From Marinobacter halodurans (GTDB lineage Bacteria; Pseudomonadota; Gammaproteobacteria; Pseudomonadales; Oleiphilaceae): a stretch of DNA of 64,000 nt. This document shows positions 26,835-36,136 of this stretch, piece by piece. The notes below the pieces were generated by a model, which saw only the letters and a list, made by a program, of their open reading frames with translations, had not been told where the DNA came from and made no database searches. Made by a program: the position numbers and the translations under genes. Position 1 is the stretch's first letter, and every line of letters begins with the position of its first letter. The stretch lies in contig NZ_SJDL01000013.1 in the NCBI RefSeq assembly GCF_004327985.1, forward strand, positions 1 through 64,000, given 5' to 3'.

Positions 26835-28830
26835 CCGGCAACGCCCGCTGAATCGCCAACTACTGTTGCTGGGTACCGTACCAGCAATACTCATGTTCCT
26901 CGTGCTGCTGATATTCTTTACTTCGGTACGCCTGGAAGACGTGCGTCGTGACCTGTTCCGCTCCACCCAGGTGGTCGCGGACAACCTGGCCCCGGCGGTG
27001 GAGTATGCCGTGGTCTCTGGCAATCACAAGGCGCTGCAGCAGATTCTCGAGCGCACCCTGCGCCGCAGCGACGTCTCCTGGATTCGCGTACGCGATGTAG
27101 GGGGTACCGTGGTCGGCCTGGAGACCGGCAAAGGGGTATTCCCGGACAGCGGTGACTTTTTCGTTTTCGATGCCGATATCCTGCAGCAGCCCCTGGAAAT
27201 GGACAGCGACAGTGACAGCGAACTGGACTGGTTCGGCCCCGGCTTTTCCAACAGTTCCGGTGCCATGCGCATCGGTTCGGTATCGGTGGCGGTTTCCGGG
27301 TCACGACTGACGGCCCAGCGGCAGGAGATCATCTTCACCTCGTTTGCGGTGGCGGTATCGGTGCTGATCGTGACGCTGTTGATCATCAACCAGATCGCCC
27401 ATCGCATTTCCCGCCCGATCCAGAAGCTCAGCGGTAACGTGAAGAAGTTGATGGAAGGTCGCTATGAGCCCCCGGATCGCTCGTCACATGCGGCGCGGGA
27501 GATTCAGGACCTGGAGAGGAACCTGAGCGCCCTGACCTATCACCTGGAGCACCTGCGCTCCTCCAGGGAGAAGACACTGGAAGCCTCGGAACAGGCCCGT
27601 GAGCGGGCGGAATCGGCAAGCCGTGCCAAGTCCGAATTCCTGGCGATGATGAGTCATGAACTGCGCACCCCGCTCAACGGGGTGCTGGGCATGCTCGAAC
27701 TGGTGGCCGAAGACCCCATGACGCCCCGGCAGAAGGACTACATGCAAACCGCGCGACGGGCGACCGAAGACCTGCTGACCGTGATCAGCGACATCCTCGA
27801 CTATTCCCGGGTGGAGCGCGGTACGCTGGTACTCGAGCACCGGAGTTTCAACCTGCGCCAGTTGATCGAGAATTGCGTTGCCACCCATCGCCACGAGTGT
27901 GAAAGCAAGGGGTTGGAACTGGACCTGCGCTTTATCGGCAACTGGCCCGATCAGCCCAATGTCCGCGGTGACTCGGGCCGGTTCCGCCAGATCCTGGCGG
28001 GTCTGCTGGAAAATGCCATCAAGTTCACCGAGCAGGGCCACGTCAGCGTACGCAGCGAATGGCTGGTGATGGAGGGCAACTCCATCTATCTGAGCTGCGA
28101 GGTGCGGGACTCAGGCTCGGGTATTCCTTCGGAGCACCTGACCGGTATCTTCAACAGTTTCGAGCAGGTGGACAGCTCCGCGTCCCGCCGTTATGGCGGT
28201 ACCGGGATGGGGCTGGCGCTGGTGCAGCGCCTGATTGAACTGATGGGGGGGCATATCCGGGTGGATTCCAGCCTGGGATCGGGCTCGGCGTTCTATTTTG
28301 AACTGCCTTTCGAGTGCGCCGGCGCCGCCGAGCTGGATAGCGCCGCCGCCCGCCCCACCGGCAAACCGTCCGAACCCGCGGCCCTGTCGGAAACCGCCTC
28401 CGAGCCGCTCCGACCCAATCAGGACGCGCCGTTGGCACTGGTGGTGGAAGACAATGAAGTCAACCAGAGGGTGGCTTGCGCCCTGCTCCGACGCTTCGGC
28501 TTCGAAACCATCAGTGCGGAAAATGGCGAGGTGGCGGTCAAGCTGGTGACCGAAAGCAAGCACACCTACGACATTGTCCTGATGGATTGCCAGATGCCGG
28601 TGATGGACGGGTACGAAGCCGCCCGCTGCATCCGCGCCTGGGAAAGCGCCCAAGACCGCGATCCGCTACCCATCATCGCCCTGACGGCCGACGCGCTGCC
28701 AGGCACGGATCGGGCCTGTCATACCGCCGGCATGAATGACTATCTGGCCAAGCCGGTCAGGAAAGACAAGTTGCGCAACGTGATCAACCGCTGGATCCGG
28801 TTGCCGGAGACCGGTGCCGACCTGTCCTGA
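26827..28830 (+). CDS. hybrid sensor histidine kinase/response regulator
   Basis: This 667-residue inner-membrane protein has two transmembrane helices (about 12-33 and 168-188) around a ~135-residue periplasmic domain. HAMP (190-245), HisKA with phospho-His277 in FLAMMSHELRTPLNGVLGML, HATPase (about 380-495, RDSGSGIPSEHL and GGTGMGLAL) and a receiver domain with phospho-Asp587 (LMDCQMPVMDGYEAAR) follow. It lacks an HPt domain, so a separate phosphotransfer protein or regulator must receive the signal. Architecture resembles BarA without HPt. Translational overlap with the upstream binding protein suggests that protein presents the ligand to the periplasmic domain. Confidence 0.9.
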   Translation: MSNRQRPLNRQLLLLGTVPAILMFLVLLIFFTSVRLEDVRRDLFRSTQVVADNLAPAVEYAVVSGNHKALQQILERTLRRSDVSWIRVRDVGGTVVGLETGKGVFPDSGDFFVFDADILQQPLEMDSDSDSELDWFGPGFSNSSGAMRIGSVSVAVSGSRLTAQRQEIIFTSFAVAVSVLIVTLLIINQIAHRISRPIQKLSGNVKKLMEGRYEPPDRSSHAAREIQDLERNLSALTYHLEHLRSSREKTLEASEQARERAESASRAKSEFLAMMSHELRTPLNGVLGMLELVAEDPMTPRQKDYMQTARRATEDLLTVISDILDYSRVERGTLVLEHRSFNLRQLIENCVATHRHECESKGLELDLRFIGNWPDQPNVRGDSGRFRQILAGLLENAIKFTEQGHVSVRSEWLVMEGNSIYLSCEVRDSGSGIPSEHLTGIFNSFEQVDSSASRRYGGTGMGLALVQRLIELMGGHIRVDSSLGSGSAFYFELPFECAGAAELDSAAARPTGKPSEPAALSETASEPLRPNQDAPLALVVEDNEVNQRVACALLRRFGFETISAENGEVAVKLVTESKHTYDIVLMDCQMPVMDGYEAARCIRAWESAQDRDPLPIIALTADALPGTDRACHTAGMNDYLAKPVRKDKLRNVINRWIRLPETGADLS

Positions 28831-28867
28831 CCGGCACCGATCGATAGCGGAATGAAGCTGCAACCTC

Positions 28868-30238
28868 CTAGCCGACAATCCGCTCCGGCTCGCGCATGGT
28901 GACGAACTCTTCCGCCGACGTGGGATGGATGCCCACGGTACTGTCAAACACCGCCTTGGTCGCCCCGGCCTTGATGGCTACCGCCAGCCCCTGCAGCATT
29001 TCGCCGGCTTCGGGCCCGACCATGTGGGCCGCCACAACCCTGTCTGAGGCATCGTCAACGATCAGCTTCATCAGGCAACGCTCATCCCGCCCGGACAGGG
29101 TGTGCTTCATCGGCCGGAATTCCGTACGGTAGATGCGCAAGCGCCCGTATTGCGCCTTCGCTTCCGCTTCGGTCGGACCCACGGTTCCAATGTTTGGTTG
29201 GCAGAAAACCGCCGTCGGAATCGCGGAATAATCCATCTCCCCCTCACCATCACCGAACAGCCGGCGGGACAGCACCATCCCCTGGGCAATCGCAACGGGT
29301 GTCAGCTGCGGCGTACCGATCACGTCACCCAGCGCCGTAATGGACGGCACAGCGGTCTGGAAATGCTTGTCCACGGCGATGTGGCCGGATTCGGTCAGCC
29401 CCACGCCGACGGCTTCCAGCCCCAGCCCGTCAACCAGCGCACGCCGCCCCGTCGCCGCCATCACCAGCCCCGTGGTCAAACGGGAGCCGTCGTTGAGATC
29501 GAGCCTGTAGTGGGCGCCCTGGGCGGTCACGGCGTCGACATTGACGCCGAAACGCACGTCGATGCCTTTCTTGCGCAGTTCGGCAGCGGTAAATTCACGG
29601 ATGTCGTCGTCGAACCCGCGCAGGAACAGGCTGCCCCGATACAGCAGCGTTGTCTTGATACCCAGACCGGCGAGGATGCCGGCGAACTCGACGGCGATGT
29701 AACCGCCGCCCCAGATCACCGCCTCGCCGGGTAATTGCGGCAGGTAGAACATGTCGTTGGACGTCAGGATATTTTCCTTGCCGGGAATATCCGGCACGAC
29801 CGGCCAGCTACCGGTGGCCACCGTGATGTGTCGGGTGCGTATGCGACGATCACCCACGGAAACGGTGTGCGGATCGTCGATTCGGGCGGTGCCGTTGACG
29901 ATAGTGACACCGGCGTTCTCCAACAGCCGCTGGTAGATGCCGTTAAGCCGGTGGATTTCCGCGTTCTTGTTCGCGACCAGTGTCGGCCAGTCGAAAGTGA
30001 CCTGATCCCGGGGAATGGTCCAGCCATAGCCCGCGGCGTCTTCCATGTCCTCGCCGACATGGGAGCCATAGACAAAGAGCTTCTTGGGGACGCAGCCCAC
30101 GTTGACGCAGGTCCCGCCCAGATAACGGGACTCGACGATGGCGACGCGGGCGCCGCGCTGGGCAGACATTCGGGCCAGGCGGACACCACCCGATCCTGCA
30201 CCGATGACTACCAGATCAAATTCATAATGCTCCGACAC
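28868..30238 (-). CDS. gor: glutathione-disulfide reductase
   Basis: This 456-residue FAD- and NADPH-dependent enzyme reduces glutathione disulfide in the cytoplasm. FAD motif GAGSGGVRLAR, redox-active Cys44 and Cys49 in GGTCVNVGCVPKKLF, and catalytic His438 with Glu443 in GIHPTSAEEF are all present. The VPKK variant and lack of an extended N-terminus point to glutathione reductase rather than lipoamide dehydrogenase or trypanothione reductase. The start is GTG at 30238 with site gaggagtcatc. It follows the acetyltransferase gene by 23 bp on the same strand. Confidence 0.93.
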   Translation of the reverse strand: MSEHYEFDLVVIGAGSGGVRLARMSAQRGARVAIVESRYLGGTCVNVGCVPKKLFVYGSHVGEDMEDAAGYGWTIPRDQVTFDWPTLVANKNAEIHRLNGIYQRLLENAGVTIVNGTARIDDPHTVSVGDRRIRTRHITVATGSWPVVPDIPGKENILTSNDMFYLPQLPGEAVIWGGGYIAVEFAGILAGLGIKTTLLYRGSLFLRGFDDDIREFTAAELRKKGIDVRFGVNVDAVTAQGAHYRLDLNDGSRLTTGLVMAATGRRALVDGLGLEAVGVGLTESGHIAVDKHFQTAVPSITALGDVIGTPQLTPVAIAQGMVLSRRLFGDGEGEMDYSAIPTAVFCQPNIGTVGPTEAEAKAQYGRLRIYRTEFRPMKHTLSGRDERCLMKLIVDDASDRVVAAHMVGPEAGEMLQGLAVAIKAGATKAVFDSTVGIHPTSAEEFVTMREPERIVG

Positions 30239-30261
30239 GATGACTCCTCGGCTATGGACAT

Positions 30262-30921
30262 TCAGTGTTCCTGCGGACGGGCGTCCCGGTAGAGGATGTA
30301 CTCCTTCAGGTCACCCATCCGGATTTCACCCAGGTTACGGAACCCCAGGGACTCGTAGAATGGCAGGTACCGACTGTTGCCGGTATCCAGGACCAGTCCC
30401 TGACCGCGCGGATTATCCTTGCACAATCGATCCACGGCCTCCAATAGGAGACGTCCATAACCACGATTCTGGTACTGGGGGTGCACCCCCATCAGGGGCA
30501 ACTGGTGCACCTGTTCAGCCGGCAGCCGCGCGCGGATCTGCTGGTGGTAGTCAATATAGCGCCGGGTCGAGGCAAACCCCGCCGTCAGCATCATGCGCAG
30601 GCGCCAGGACAGCTGGCGGGCCAGGTTGAGGCGCAGCGCCGGGTCGCCCAGGAACGCCACGGCAACCAGCGTATCGTCGGTCATCAGGCCGATAGCGTCC
30701 TGGTCCAGCTCGAAGTAAAGATCGATCAGTTCCCGTATCGTCGCCCTGACCCGTCGGTCATAGCCCGGCTTGCGTTCATTGAACAGGTAATGGAATGTGG
30801 GTTCGTGTCGATAGGCCTTGTAGAGAATGGAACGCGCTTCATTGACCGCCGTCCGGTCCAGTCGGACGACCGTCGGTTCCGCGGAGGGATCCATATCACT
30901 TGCGGTAGCTGTCTGCATCAT
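30262..30921 (-). CDS. GNAT-family N-acetyltransferase
   Basis: This 219-residue protein has a GNAT acetyl-CoA motif (LMGVHPQYQNRGYGRLLLEAV, about residues 142-162) and the C-terminal YLPFYESLGFRNLGE strand typical of the family. The N-terminal half (EARSILYKAYRHEPTFHYLF) matches a common group of uncharacterised acetyltransferases. The substrate cannot be inferred. It starts with two consecutive ATG codons and is probably co-transcribed with gor, lying 55 bp after gspM. Confidence 0.85.
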   Translation of the reverse strand: MMQTATASDMDPSAEPTVVRLDRTAVNEARSILYKAYRHEPTFHYLFNERKPGYDRRVRATIRELIDLYFELDQDAIGLMTDDTLVAVAFLGDPALRLNLARQLSWRLRMMLTAGFASTRRYIDYHQQIRARLPAEQVHQLPLMGVHPQYQNRGYGRLLLEAVDRLCKDNPRGQGLVLDTGNSRYLPFYESLGFRNLGEIRMGDLKEYILYRDARPQEH

Positions 30922-30976
30922 TCACTTCGCCCCCTGTACGGTGCATCACACCCGGCGGCGACAGTGCCACCCGGGA

Positions 30977-31501
30977 TCAGATCTCGAGTGAAAGCCGGAC
31001 GCTCACGATGCCCGGTTTGTCCTTGCGGTCGATCGCCGCCTGGTCGATCACGATACCGTGTTCCCGGGTCAATTGTTCGAGCCAGCGAGACACCTGGTTG
31101 AACGGCACATTCTCGAGCCAGACCCGCATGCCATCCTCGCCACTGGGCTCAAAACGTTGCAGGGAGAGCCCGGCCTTGCCGGCACTGGCGGTGACGGTGG
31201 ACATGAGCGAGCGGACATCCGTGATCTGCGATGCCCCCGCCGGTCGTTCACCGGCCGCGGCCATATCCCGGACCTCGGCCTCGTTCTGCTGCATCCAGGC
31301 CAGCAGGTCCGCCGCGGACTGCCGCTCACCCAGCGCGTCATCGTGGTAGGCCGCCGCCGGCCGCCAGATAAGGAAATAGATCAGAAACAGCGCAATCGCA
31401 ACCATCATGATCTGCAGCGCCAGCTGATCCCGCCTGGGCAGGTGGTCATACTGGGTGATCAGTTTCTGGACGGAGGGATTTTTCTTCAGTTGGTTCAGCA
31501 T
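30977..31501 (-). CDS. gspM: type II secretion system protein M
   Basis: This 174-residue bitopic inner-membrane protein has one transmembrane helix (about 32-48, LQIMMVAIALFLIYFLIW) and a periplasmic ferredoxin-like domain ending LSLEI. GspM forms the assembly platform with GspL, GspF and GspE. The start ATG at 31501 lies just before the gspL stop, with the site ggaggg inside the gspL end. It closes the gspE-M operon; no gspN follows. Confidence 0.88.
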   Translation of the reverse strand: MLNQLKKNPSVQKLITQYDHLPRRDQLALQIMMVAIALFLIYFLIWRPAAAYHDDALGERQSAADLLAWMQQNEAEVRDMAAAGERPAGASQITDVRSLMSTVTASAGKAGLSLQRFEPSGEDGMRVWLENVPFNQVSRWLEQLTREHGIVIDQAAIDRKDKPGIVSVRLSLEI

Positions 31502-31502
31502 G

Positions 31503-32810
31503 TCAGGACCCTCCACTGACAGTCAGGCGCGCCCGGGCACCATTGCTGTCGTTCACCACCGATCCGATCCGGGCTTCCAGTCCCCGATCGCCAATGGCGC
31601 CGCGCAAGGCGCTCAAACGGTCGTAGCTGTCGGCGCGCAGCTCCACGACAAGTTCGCCCCTTTGACGGCTGTAGTTGACGGAATCGAACTGAAGGTTCTG
31701 GCCACCGCCCAGCCTGTCGTACTCGGCACCGGCCTGACTCAACAGCGACAGGAAGTCCGCCTGCGGCCCCTGCTGACGCGCGACGCGCAGCCGGCCTTCC
31801 AGTACCCGGCGCACATTGGCGGCGGTAGCCCGGGTATCCTGCGGGAAAACGTCGTGATAGAGCGCCATCGCCTGGTCCTCCAAAGCCGCCGCCTGCTGGT
31901 GATGGTAGTAGCCCAGACCCAGCTCGACCCCGACCTGTAACGCCAGCCACAGCCCCGCGACGATGGCCGCCGGGCGCCAGACCCGCCAGATACCACTGGC
32001 CTTGTCGGCGTGCTCGAAGGGCCCCTGGCACAGGTTGATGGGCTGGCAGAGTTCGTTGTGCTGTGAGTGCGCCAGTAACTCGAGCGGTGTCATCTGCAAC
32101 ACTTCCCGGCTCACCCGCAGTCGCTCTTCGGTTTCGATGGGCCGGACGTTTTCGGCGTAATGTTCCAGATCCTGTTCGCTGCCGTAGAGGGTCACCGGGA
32201 TCTCGGCGGCGACCTCGTCCTTGCCAGGCTGTGCCAGCGTATAGGCTAAGATGCCCAGGTTCTCGGTTCGCATGCGGAACCATTCGCCCCGGGAACCGGC
32301 CACCAGGGCGTTCTCTCCGGCAATACAGATGCACCACCGGGATTCGCTGACCGGCAGCAGCGCGGCATCCGGGTACAAGGCTTCCAGATCCGCCCCCTGG
32401 AAAGCATCGAACAGTTCGTGCCAGACGGCCATGCGCTGCCGGTCAATGGCCGCAACGCGGAACCCCTCCTCGCTGCGTTTACCGAGAGCCAGGTGAACGG
32501 AATCGATATCCTGGGCAATCTGCTCTTCGACGGCGAACGGCAACGCCTGGCGGACATAGCGCGCCTGCCTGGCCGGGATCTCCGCAAAGCAGAACAGCAC
32601 GTCGTCCCCCGGCAGCAGCCCCACCAGCAACACGTGTTCAAGGTCATTCCGGGTCAGGGTCTGCTCGATCGTCGCCCGGTCGTCTTCCTGACCGCTGGCC
32701 TGGAACACGCCGCTGGCATCGATCAGCGCCCAGTCAAAGCGCTGGCCGTCCATATCGCCATGCAGCGCACTGTAGGGCGCAGCCGGTTGAACATAGAGTC
32801 GGTATGACAT
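31503..32810 (-). CDS. gspL: type II secretion system protein L
   Basis: This 435-residue protein has an N-terminal cytoplasmic actin-like domain (to about residue 270) that docks the GspE ATPase. One transmembrane helix (about 275-292, RPAAIVAGLWLALQVGVEL) and a periplasmic GspL C-terminal domain follow. The family phrases LVGLLPGDDVLF, ALPFAVEEQIAQDIDSVHLALG and LDALYPD-like LEALYPDAALLP are visible. It lies 51 bp after gspK. Confidence 0.9.
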   Translation of the reverse strand: MSYRLYVQPAAPYSALHGDMDGQRFDWALIDASGVFQASGQEDDRATIEQTLTRNDLEHVLLVGLLPGDDVLFCFAEIPARQARYVRQALPFAVEEQIAQDIDSVHLALGKRSEEGFRVAAIDRQRMAVWHELFDAFQGADLEALYPDAALLPVSESRWCICIAGENALVAGSRGEWFRMRTENLGILAYTLAQPGKDEVAAEIPVTLYGSEQDLEHYAENVRPIETEERLRVSREVLQMTPLELLAHSQHNELCQPINLCQGPFEHADKASGIWRVWRPAAIVAGLWLALQVGVELGLGYYHHQQAAALEDQAMALYHDVFPQDTRATAANVRRVLEGRLRVARQQGPQADFLSLLSQAGAEYDRLGGGQNLQFDSVNYSRQRGELVVELRADSYDRLSALRGAIGDRGLEARIGSVVNDSNGARARLTVSGGS

Positions 32811-32861
32811 GAATCCGTAATTCCTTGTTGTTTTCAGGGTGCGCCGTCTTCGTCCACCGAA

Positions 32862-33908
32862 TCAGTCGGAAATACCCAACGCCTCGGCGGCATCCGAGGC
32901 GTCCTGACTGTTCCCGGATACCTGGAAACGCTCCTTGGTAATCAACTGGGTCTGGCTCTCATCCCGGCGGACCGTGAACATTTCACCCTGCGGGTTCCGG
33001 TAGATTGTCGTTACCAGACGGAATACCCGATCATTAAACGTGATGCGCGAGGCGACATCGAAGAAATTCGTGTTGACCCCCAACCCATTGCTGTTCAGGC
33101 CCAGGCCTGCAAACGCCGGGAGTGCCAGGAAATCCTGCACGGTCTCAAAAGGATCATCCTGGCGCTGCTCGATGACCGTCTCCACCTGCGCCGCTGTCAG
33201 GTTCTCGTTCAGCGCCTGCAATACCGGTGCTGGCGCCATATTAACATTGATCGCCGTCCCGGCTACCGGCAGCGCCGCCACGTAGGGCAACAGCTTACGA
33301 TAGGCCTCCTCGGTCATACCGTTGACCAGTCGTAATTCCGAGACGCTGGCAAACGGCTGGTTGGCCGCCCGGTACGGCGGATCCATCCCCAGGTACACCC
33401 CATCCTCGGCTCCGTAGGCGTTGACCGTTTCATCATTATCGTCGATCCAGTCGATCAGGGCCTCCACTCGCACCGAAGAAATGTCGAGGACCAGCAGCAG
33501 CCGGGCCAGCCGGTCCCGGGCCAGTTGGTTGACGGCGCCGGTGGCATCCACCAGGTTATTCAGGTTGATGCGCCCACCCAGGTCGTTGATCTGCACCTCG
33601 ACCACTCCGTTTTCCTCGTACGGCAGCACAGCGGAATACTTGGCCCAGACTTCATCGGGGCTGTCGATGTGGGCGCCATCCTCCTCGTCGTCCTTGAAAT
33701 CCTTGGACAGGATCTGCTCGGCAAAGGCTTCCGCCCCGAAGGCAATGCTCTTGCCCTGACTCTGGGCCAGGTAATGGCTGGCCTTGTAGATGCGCAGTTG
33801 CTGCAACTGGGTCATGCCGGCGACCAGCGTCACCACCAGTGCCATGGCCAGCAACACCATGATCAGGGCTACCCCCTGCTGCCTTGCCCGCATCCGTGCC
33901 GCCATCAT
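32862..33908 (-). CDS. gspK: type II secretion system minor pseudopilin K
   Basis: This 348-residue protein has a type IV pilin-like leader (RARQQG, then VALIMVLLAMALVVTLV) cut by prepilin peptidase. Position 5 of the mature protein is not glutamate, as is normal for GspK. The long periplasmic part includes the SAM-like insertion (VEALIDWIDDNDETVNAYGAED). GspK caps the pseudopilus tip with GspI and GspJ. Its ATG overlaps the gspJ stop. Confidence 0.92.
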   Translation of the reverse strand: MMAARMRARQQGVALIMVLLAMALVVTLVAGMTQLQQLRIYKASHYLAQSQGKSIAFGAEAFAEQILSKDFKDDEEDGAHIDSPDEVWAKYSAVLPYEENGVVEVQINDLGGRINLNNLVDATGAVNQLARDRLARLLLVLDISSVRVEALIDWIDDNDETVNAYGAEDGVYLGMDPPYRAANQPFASVSELRLVNGMTEEAYRKLLPYVAALPVAGTAINVNMAPAPVLQALNENLTAAQVETVIEQRQDDPFETVQDFLALPAFAGLGLNSNGLGVNTNFFDVASRITFNDRVFRLVTTIYRNPQGEMFTVRRDESQTQLITKERFQVSGNSQDASDAAEALGISD

Positions 33909-34684
33909 GAACCCGTCTCTCCCGATGGTCCCGGTGTCGACTCCGTCTGACCGCCCGGTTCTTCCTCACCGGTGCCGGACCCATTGGCCGGGCTCACTGA
34001 CTCGGTGATCGCCCCCTGCGCGGATTTCGGATCGAAATCGGGCAGCACGAAGACGCGCTGCAACTCGCCATAATCGGTATGTTTGATGACGATCGCGACG
34101 CCCCGGGGCAAAGGTACCGATGCCAGCGCCGATGGCGAATCGCTGGTCTGCGCGGCGGCCTGATCCGTCGTCGGCCACTCGTCCTGCCAGGTGCCCTGGT
34201 CATCCAGGAAACGCACCTCGACGTCCTCGACGTGGGAAAGCAGCAGTTGATCGCGGCCCTTGGCGTCTTCCGCCAGATCCAGTGTGCCCCAGTAACGGCG
34301 GTGCAATTCGTCACCGGTGAACTCATAGCTCACCCGTTGCAGGTCGCTGCGCCGGGCACCGGTGGGATTGCGCCAGCCCTGGCGGGTCAACGCCAGCTCG
34401 ACGCCCTCCTCCCGGCTGGTCATGGCATATCGGGCATCACCGTAGATGTCGCGGACGGGCCGGTTCACCACCTGGTCCAGGTCGCGCTCAATCACCAGCA
34501 TGGCCCGCTGGATCTGCTCAAATTCCTCGGCGGCCGCGTTAACCCGGTCCCGGGCCTGGATCACGCCGCTGATCATCTGCCAGACCCCCACCCCGATCAA
34601 GGCCGTAATGCCGACCGCAATCAGCACCTCCAGCAGAGTGAATCCGCCTTGCTTCGGCCGGGCCGATGCGCACTCAATAGTCAC
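33905..34684 (-). CDS. gspJ: type II secretion system minor pseudopilin J
   Basis: This 259-residue protein has the class III leader KQGG-FTLLEVLIAVGITALIGVG with Glu5 and a GspJ domain (QRAMLVIERDLDQVVNRPVRD). The C-terminal ~35 residues are Gly/Ser/Glu-rich and probably disordered (GSGTGEEEPGG), longer than in many GspJ. The start codon is GTG at 34684, overlapping the gspI stop by 11 bp. Confidence 0.9.
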   Translation of the reverse strand: MTIECASARPKQGGFTLLEVLIAVGITALIGVGVWQMISGVIQARDRVNAAAEEFEQIQRAMLVIERDLDQVVNRPVRDIYGDARYAMTSREEGVELALTRQGWRNPTGARRSDLQRVSYEFTGDELHRRYWGTLDLAEDAKGRDQLLLSHVEDVEVRFLDDQGTWQDEWPTTDQAAAQTSDSPSALASVPLPRGVAIVIKHTDYGELQRVFVLPDFDPKSAQGAITESVSPANGSGTGEEEPGGQTESTPGPSGETGS

Positions 34685-35063
34685 CGATGAACCCCGTCAT
34701 GCTGGACAGTTGACGCTTTTCGCTGTCCTCCGGCGCGAGGAATACCGTGACTTCGATGCGACGAACATTCTCATCCTGAGTGCCGCTGACCACGGTCTCG
34801 ACCTGCCAGTGACGGTTGGCGTAGTCCAGGTCATCGGTTTCCTCGGACACTTGCGGAAGATCGGATTGCAAACGCAGTTGGGCCACTTCGTTCTCGGCGA
34901 TCCAGGTGGCCATGGTGCGGTCGCGGACCCGTTCAAAGGTACCGATGTAGTTGCTGGCCACTTCCGAGGCCGCAGTGGCGATCAGGCCGAAGACCAGCAC
35001 GGCGACCAGGACCTCGATCAGGGTAAATCCCCGTTGCCGGAGCGGTGGGCGATGCACGGTCAC
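34674..35063 (-). CDS. gspI: type II secretion system minor pseudopilin I
   Basis: This 129-residue protein has the leader RQRG-FTLIEVLVAVLVFGLIATA and the GspI core (ATWIAENEVAQLRLQ, then RRIEVTVF). The start is taken as GTG at 35063, which overlaps the gspH stop (CTGTGACC); a second in-frame GTG lies two codons further. No ATG in the frame gives a complete leader unless the frame is extended far into gspH. Confidence 0.87.
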   Translation of the reverse strand: MTVHRPPLRQRGFTLIEVLVAVLVFGLIATAASEVASNYIGTFERVRDRTMATWIAENEVAQLRLQSDLPQVSEETDDLDYANRHWQVETVVSGTQDENVRRIEVTVFLAPEDSEKRQLSSMTGFIGDY

Positions 35064-35587
35064 AGTGGCTTCTCCTCTCCAGGCGGGTGCCACTTGAGGC
35101 CGTTCAGGCCATCGGTATCGATGCGATAGACCGGCTCTTCCTCGTCGCCGACGGCCAGTTCCATATCGAACGGCGTGGTTTCGCCCGACGAGTAGAAAAC
35201 GATATCCGGGCGCGGCGATTCTTCGTCGTCCTCGGTACCGGGCAACTTGGGCAGGTTGTCTTCGGTATGGTAGACCACGGCCATCCACTCCGGGAGCTGC
35301 CGTGGCGCGAACAAACGCTCTTTCTGGCGCCCCCAGGTCTGCTTGGCATCGTCATACATCAGGAATCGATAGCCGTTGTCGTCGATCAGCAGTCCCAGTT
35401 CCTGATTGTTGAGTACCGCCTGCTCGGATGCCGTCTGCATCAGCAGGAAAAGCTCGCGGGCGCGATTCTCAAGCTCCCGCTGCTGGGCGCCGCCGCCCAG
35501 GTTCACCACGGCAATCACGGCAAGCAGGCCCACCAGGACCAGCACCACCATGATTTCGATCAGGGTAAACCCGCGCGAGCGGCTCAT
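35060..35587 (-). CDS. gspH: type II secretion system minor pseudopilin H
   Basis: This 175-residue protein has the leader MSRSRG-FTLIEIMVVLVLVGLLAVI and a GspH-type beta domain (ELFLLMQTASEQAVLNNQELGLLIDDNGYRF). It connects the GspIJK tip to the GspG fibre. It starts 12 bp after gspG ends. Confidence 0.9.
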   Translation of the reverse strand: MSRSRGFTLIEIMVVLVLVGLLAVIAVVNLGGGAQQRELENRARELFLLMQTASEQAVLNNQELGLLIDDNGYRFLMYDDAKQTWGRQKERLFAPRQLPEWMAVVYHTEDNLPKLPGTEDDEESPRPDIVFYSSGETTPFDMELAVGDEEEPVYRIDTDGLNGLKWHPPGEEKPL

Positions 35588-35599
35588 AGAACCACCCGG

Positions 35600-36046
35600 T
35601 TACTTGTCAGGATTGTCCCGAACGCTGATGTCCGCGGCGTCGCCTTCGCCCCCTTCACGCCCGTCGGAACCGTAGGAAAACAGGTCGTACGGCCCATTCA
35701 CGCCCGGGCTGATGTACTGGTACTCGTTCCCCCAGGGATCCTCCGGCACGCTCTTCAGGTAGCCGTCCGGGTTCCAGTTTTTCGGCTCCGGGCTGCCACT
35801 GGGTTTGGTAACCAGGGCCTGGAGACCCTGCTGGGTCGATGGATAGCTGCCGTTATCCAGCCGGTACAGATCCAGCGCATTGGCGATGTTGCTCATCTGG
35901 GTCTGGGCCACAGTGACCCGGGCCTGATCGCTCCGGCCCAGGATGTTGGGCGCCACGATGGCGACCAGCAGCCCCAGAATGACCATCACTACCATGATCT
36001 CGATCAGTGTAAAACCGGCATTCCTGTTCAGTTGTTTCATCGTCAT
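35600..36046 (-). CDS. gspG: type II secretion system major pseudopilin G
   Basis: This protein of about 148 residues has the leader NRNAG-FTLIEIMVVMVILGLLVAIVAPNI, the GspG loop LYRLDNGSYPSTQQGLQALV and the C-terminal calcium-site region DPWGNEYQYISPGVNGPYDLFSYGSDG. It polymerises into the pseudopilus. Two ATG codons (36046, 36040) are equally plausible starts and both retain the leader. It lies about 90 bp after gspF. Confidence 0.93.
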   Translation of the reverse strand: MTMKQLNRNAGFTLIEIMVVMVILGLLVAIVAPNILGRSDQARVTVAQTQMSNIANALDLYRLDNGSYPSTQQGLQALVTKPSGSPEPKNWNPDGYLKSVPEDPWGNEYQYISPGVNGPYDLFSYGSDGREGGEGDAADISVRDNPDK

Positions 36047-36136
36047 CCGTCTCGTTTGCATCGTCGTCGGTTATCCCCAGGGACGTCCCTGTTTCTGGCT
36101 TATGGGGCGGGCTGCCGGCTTCTTGGGGCCGTCTTT

